Positions 5,368-7,201 of a stretch of DNA of 7,201 nucleotides are shown here, piece by piece; the stretch's first letter is position 1, and each line of letters starts with the position of its first letter. The DNA is from an uncultured Actinomycetes bacterium. GTDB lineage: Bacteria; Actinomycetota; Actinomycetes; S36-B12. The DNA is taken from contig CAIXFB010000299.1 of the NCBI GenBank assembly GCA_903918595.1, forward strand, positions 1 through 7,201, read 5' to 3'. The translations under genes and the position numbers were made by a program. Under the pieces are notes generated by a model that saw only the letters and a program-made list of their open reading frames with translations, was not told the origin of the DNA and searched no databases.

Positions 5368-6432
5368 ATGTATGCCACGTTTAATAATCGGACCACCGAG
5401 CCGAAAGCGACTGCGGATGCGGTGGAGGGCTTGCTGCCGGACAATGTGATCGTGGTCACCGCATTGAACGAAGATTTCGGCCCGCAGCCGGGGCTCACGG
5501 TGGCGGCTGTGGCGAGGCGATTAGGTGTGGCACCGGCCACCCTGCGCACCTGGGATCGTCGATATGACCTGGGGCCCTCTGAGCACCAAGCCGGCTCCCA
5601 CCGGCGCTACACCGCTACGGACCTTGCCCGACTTGAGCACATGCGCAAGCTCGTCATCGCTGGTGTGCCCCCGGCTGATGCGGCGCGTGATGCGCGAGCA
5701 CTTGATCTAAACCCGGCAGATCTGGCTCCGGTCACCACGCTTTTTCCGATGGTGACGCCTGACATCTCCGAGGTAGCGACACAAACCCGGCCAGGCGGTG
5801 GTCAGGTGGTGGCGATGCCTGGCGGTTCGGCTGCGACCCGTGGACTCGCGCGCGCAGCACAAGCGCTAGATGGTGCCGGCTGCTCGGCGATCATCACAGA
5901 CACCCTTGAGCGCCGGGGAGTTGTGTGGACGTGGGATCACCTTGTTCTTCCTGTCTTGATCGGAATTGGTCGACGATGGGAACAAACCGGCAAGGGCATT
6001 GAGGTTGAGCACACAATTTCCGAGGCGGTTCACAATGTGTTCGCTGCTCGGGCTCGCGAACTGGTCGCACCCATAAATGCGCGAGCGGTCATCCTTGCCG
6101 GCTCCGACGAAGAACTCCACGCGCTCCCGCTGTGGGTCACCGCAGCAGCGTTGGCGGAACGGCGGATCGCGGTGCGCATGCTCGGATCCCGGTTGCCATC
6201 CGAAGCCCTCATCCAAGCTGCACGCCGTACGGGTCCGGCAGCCATCTTTTTGTGGTCCCAGATCCCCGGAACGGCAAATACCAGCGAGTTGGCCTGTCTC
6301 TCCAGTGCTCGGCCGACCCCTGCGGTGTTCATCGGTGGACCTGGCTGGGTGGGGCCGATCCCGCCGGGTGTGCGCCAGGTGCACGACCTCACCGAGACGG
6401 TAACGCGCATCGCCCGGGCCCTTGGCGAATGA
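5368..6432 (+). CDS. MerR-family regulator with cobalamin-binding (CarH/LitR-like) C-terminal module
   Basis: A 354-residue protein (from the ATG at 5368). Layout: an N-terminal extension (1-41) of no recognised type; a MerR winged helix (about 42-111) with LTVAAVARRLGVAPATLRTW, DRRYDLGPS and SHRRYTATDLARLEHM; a loose Pro/Gly linker (112-155); a helical bundle (156-235); and a Rossmann-type B12 domain (about 238-352). Trp204, Glu214 and His215 form the W-x9-EH signature of CarH-type regulators. His251 in EELHALP fits the lower-axial cobalt ligand, and FIGGPG (321-326) fits the GG motif. The spacing from His215 to His251 (36) is close to that of Thermus CarH (35). Differences: Glu205 replaces the CarH histidine next to the Trp, and Pro254 replaces the usual Gly of ExHxxG. 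The start is uncertain: no Shine-Dalgarno precedes 5368, and GTGs at 5422 or 5446 would keep all domains. It diverges from whiB and precedes guaB by 65 bases. Confidence 0.87.
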   Translation: MYATFNNRTTEPKATADAVEGLLPDNVIVVTALNEDFGPQPGLTVAAVARRLGVAPATLRTWDRRYDLGPSEHQAGSHRRYTATDLARLEHMRKLVIAGVPPADAARDARALDLNPADLAPVTTLFPMVTPDISEVATQTRPGGGQVVAMPGGSAATRGLARAAQALDGAGCSAIITDTLERRGVVWTWDHLVLPVLIGIGRRWEQTGKGIEVEHTISEAVHNVFAARARELVAPINARAVILAGSDEELHALPLWVTAAALAERRIAVRMLGSRLPSEALIQAARRTGPAAIFLWSQIPGTANTSELACLSSARPTPAVFIGGPGWVGPIPPGVRQVHDLTETVTRIARALGE

Positions 6433-6487
6433 CGTCGAAAGTGCTCGCAGGAGGGGGAGTAGCCTGAGGCGCTACGACCCGCTTACC

Positions 6488-6492
6488 GGAGG
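6488..6492 (+). promoter_or_regulatory. guaB ribosome binding site
   Basis: GGAGG lies 5 bases before the ATG at 6498 and supports that start. The gap between the merR stop (6432) and this site has no terminator, so guaB could be read through from the regulator gene. A TAGCCT at 6460-6465 fits a relaxed actinobacterial -10 but has no convincing -35, so I do not call a promoter. Confidence 0.75.
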
Positions 6493-6497
6493 CTTGC

Positions 6498-7201
6498 ATG
6501 TCTGCACTTAGGGGAGGACTCTCCGAGGAGAACCTGCCGGAGAAGTTCGCCTATTTGGGCCTGACTTTCGACGACGTCCTGCTGTTGCCAGGTGAATCCG
6601 ATGTCGTGCCGAGCGAGGTCGACACCTCAGCGCACATCACCCGCAACATCACCGTGAAAATGCCGTTGGTGTCAAGTGCCATGGACACCGTCACCGAATC
6701 TCGGATGGCGATTGCAATGGCTAGGCAGGGTGGCGTCGGTGTACTCCATCGAAATCTTCCTGTTGAAGAGCAAGTGGCGCAGGTCGATCTGGTCAAGCGC
6801 TCCGAAGCCGGCATGGTCACCAATCCGGTCACCTGCTCACCGGATGATTCGCTTGCCGAAGTTGACGCTCTGTGCGGCCGCTACCGAATCTCCGGCGTAC
6901 CCGTCATCGATGCACAAGGTTTTCTCGTCGGCATTGTCACGAACCGCGATATGCGCTTCGAGAATGACATGTCTCGGTCAGTGAGTGAAGTGATGACGAG
7001 GATGCCGCTGGTCACTGCACCGGTTGGTATCGCACCCGATGAAGCTCTCTCACTCCTTGCCTTGCGCAAAGTCGAAAAACTGCCGTTGATTGACTCCGAT
7101 GGCCGGCTCAAGGGCCTGTTCACTCTCAAGGATTTTGTTCAGACCGACAAATACCCGCACGCGACCAAAGACGCAATCGGTCGTTTGGTGGTGGGAGCAG
7201 C
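6498..7201 (+). CDS. guaB: IMP dehydrogenase GuaB, N-terminal part (3'-truncated by window)
   Basis: The first 234 codons of inosine-5'-monophosphate dehydrogenase, which oxidises IMP to XMP with NAD+, the rate-limiting step of GMP synthesis. Seen: the N-terminal barrel segment FAYLGLTFDDVLLLPGESDV, MPLVSSAMDTVTESRMAIAMARQGGVGVLHRNL, and two tandem CBS domains: one from about MVTNPVTCSPDDSLAEV to GIVTNRDM, the second from about VMTRMPLVTAPVGIAPDEAL to LKGLFTLKDFVQ. In such enzymes these form the Bateman module that binds nucleotides and sets oligomer state. The second barrel half begins with DAIGRLVVGA at the window edge; the catalytic Cys loop and flap lie outside. The start ATG has GGAGG 5 bases upstream. 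No stop or frameshift is visible. By synteny it corresponds to mycobacterial guaB2, the active IMP dehydrogenase, not the GuaB-related paralogues. Confidence 0.96.
   Translation, partial: MSALRGGLSEENLPEKFAYLGLTFDDVLLLPGESDVVPSEVDTSAHITRNITVKMPLVSSAMDTVTESRMAIAMARQGGVGVLHRNLPVEEQVAQVDLVKRSEAGMVTNPVTCSPDDSLAEVDALCGRYRISGVPVIDAQGFLVGIVTNRDMRFENDMSRSVSEVMTRMPLVTAPVGIAPDEALSLLALRKVEKLPLIDSDGRLKGLFTLKDFVQTDKYPHATKDAIGRLVVGA

Noticed and set aside
6459..6475. Small GTAGC/GCTAC hairpin and TAGCCT -10-like sequence before guaB.
   Set aside because: The stem is only 5 bp, and the -10-like hexamer has no -35 at a proper distance. Too weak to call a promoter, attenuator or riboswitch.
1..7201. A new defence, mobile or biosynthetic system.
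   Set aside because: I found no transposase, integrase, inverted-repeat ends, direct-repeat array, toxin-antitoxin pair or clustered unknown genes. All genes but the methyltransferase and MerR/B12 regulator are well-known core genes.

Overview
The window looks like a chromosomal housekeeping segment from a GC-rich actinobacterium (roughly 60% G+C by eye). Three things point there: a WhiB-family iron-sulfur protein, which is found only in actinobacteria and their phages; a groES-groEL pair whose GroEL ends in a histidine-rich tail; and the gene order tsaD ... groES-groEL-whiB ... guaB, which from memory matches the Mycobacterium tuberculosis gcp-groES-groEL1-whiB3...guaB2 block. I cannot fix the genus.

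Layout. Bases 1-381 hold the 3' end of tsaD, cut by the window edge. After 4 bases comes an MmuM-like homocysteine S-methyltransferase (386-1336, +). Its last 39 bases overlap, tail to tail, the end of a minus-strand SAM-dependent methyltransferase with a THUMP-like C-terminus (1298-2563, -). That gene diverges from groES. The space between them carries a strong sigma-70-type promoter and two CIRCE operators (HrcA sites). groES (2733-3032, GTG start) and groEL (3133-4758) form a heat-shock operon with a strong hairpin between the genes and an intrinsic terminator after groEL. A second, bidirectional terminator at 4948-4976 also closes the minus-strand whiB3/whiD-type gene (5002-5295). Divergent from whiB is a MerR-type regulator with a cobalamin-binding C-terminal module (about 5368-6432, +). 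guaB (IMP dehydrogenase) starts at 6498 and runs off the window end after its two CBS domains.

How the genes fit together. The genes serve tRNA modification (TsaD), methionine recycling (MmuM), an orphan methyltransferase, protein folding (GroES/GroEL), redox or developmental regulation (WhiB) and guanine nucleotide synthesis (GuaB). The regulation readable from the DNA is HrcA control of groESL, and a compact whiB/merR divergent region in which one regulator could influence the other.

No mobile element, CRISPR array, tRNA or rRNA gene was seen. The most interesting locus is the MerR/B12 regulator. It keeps the CarH-type W-x9-EH signature and a histidine in the lower-axial ligand position, but appears to lack the histidine that CarH uses to form its light-state bis-His cobalamin adduct. 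Most of the window is otherwise conventional actinobacterial core genome.
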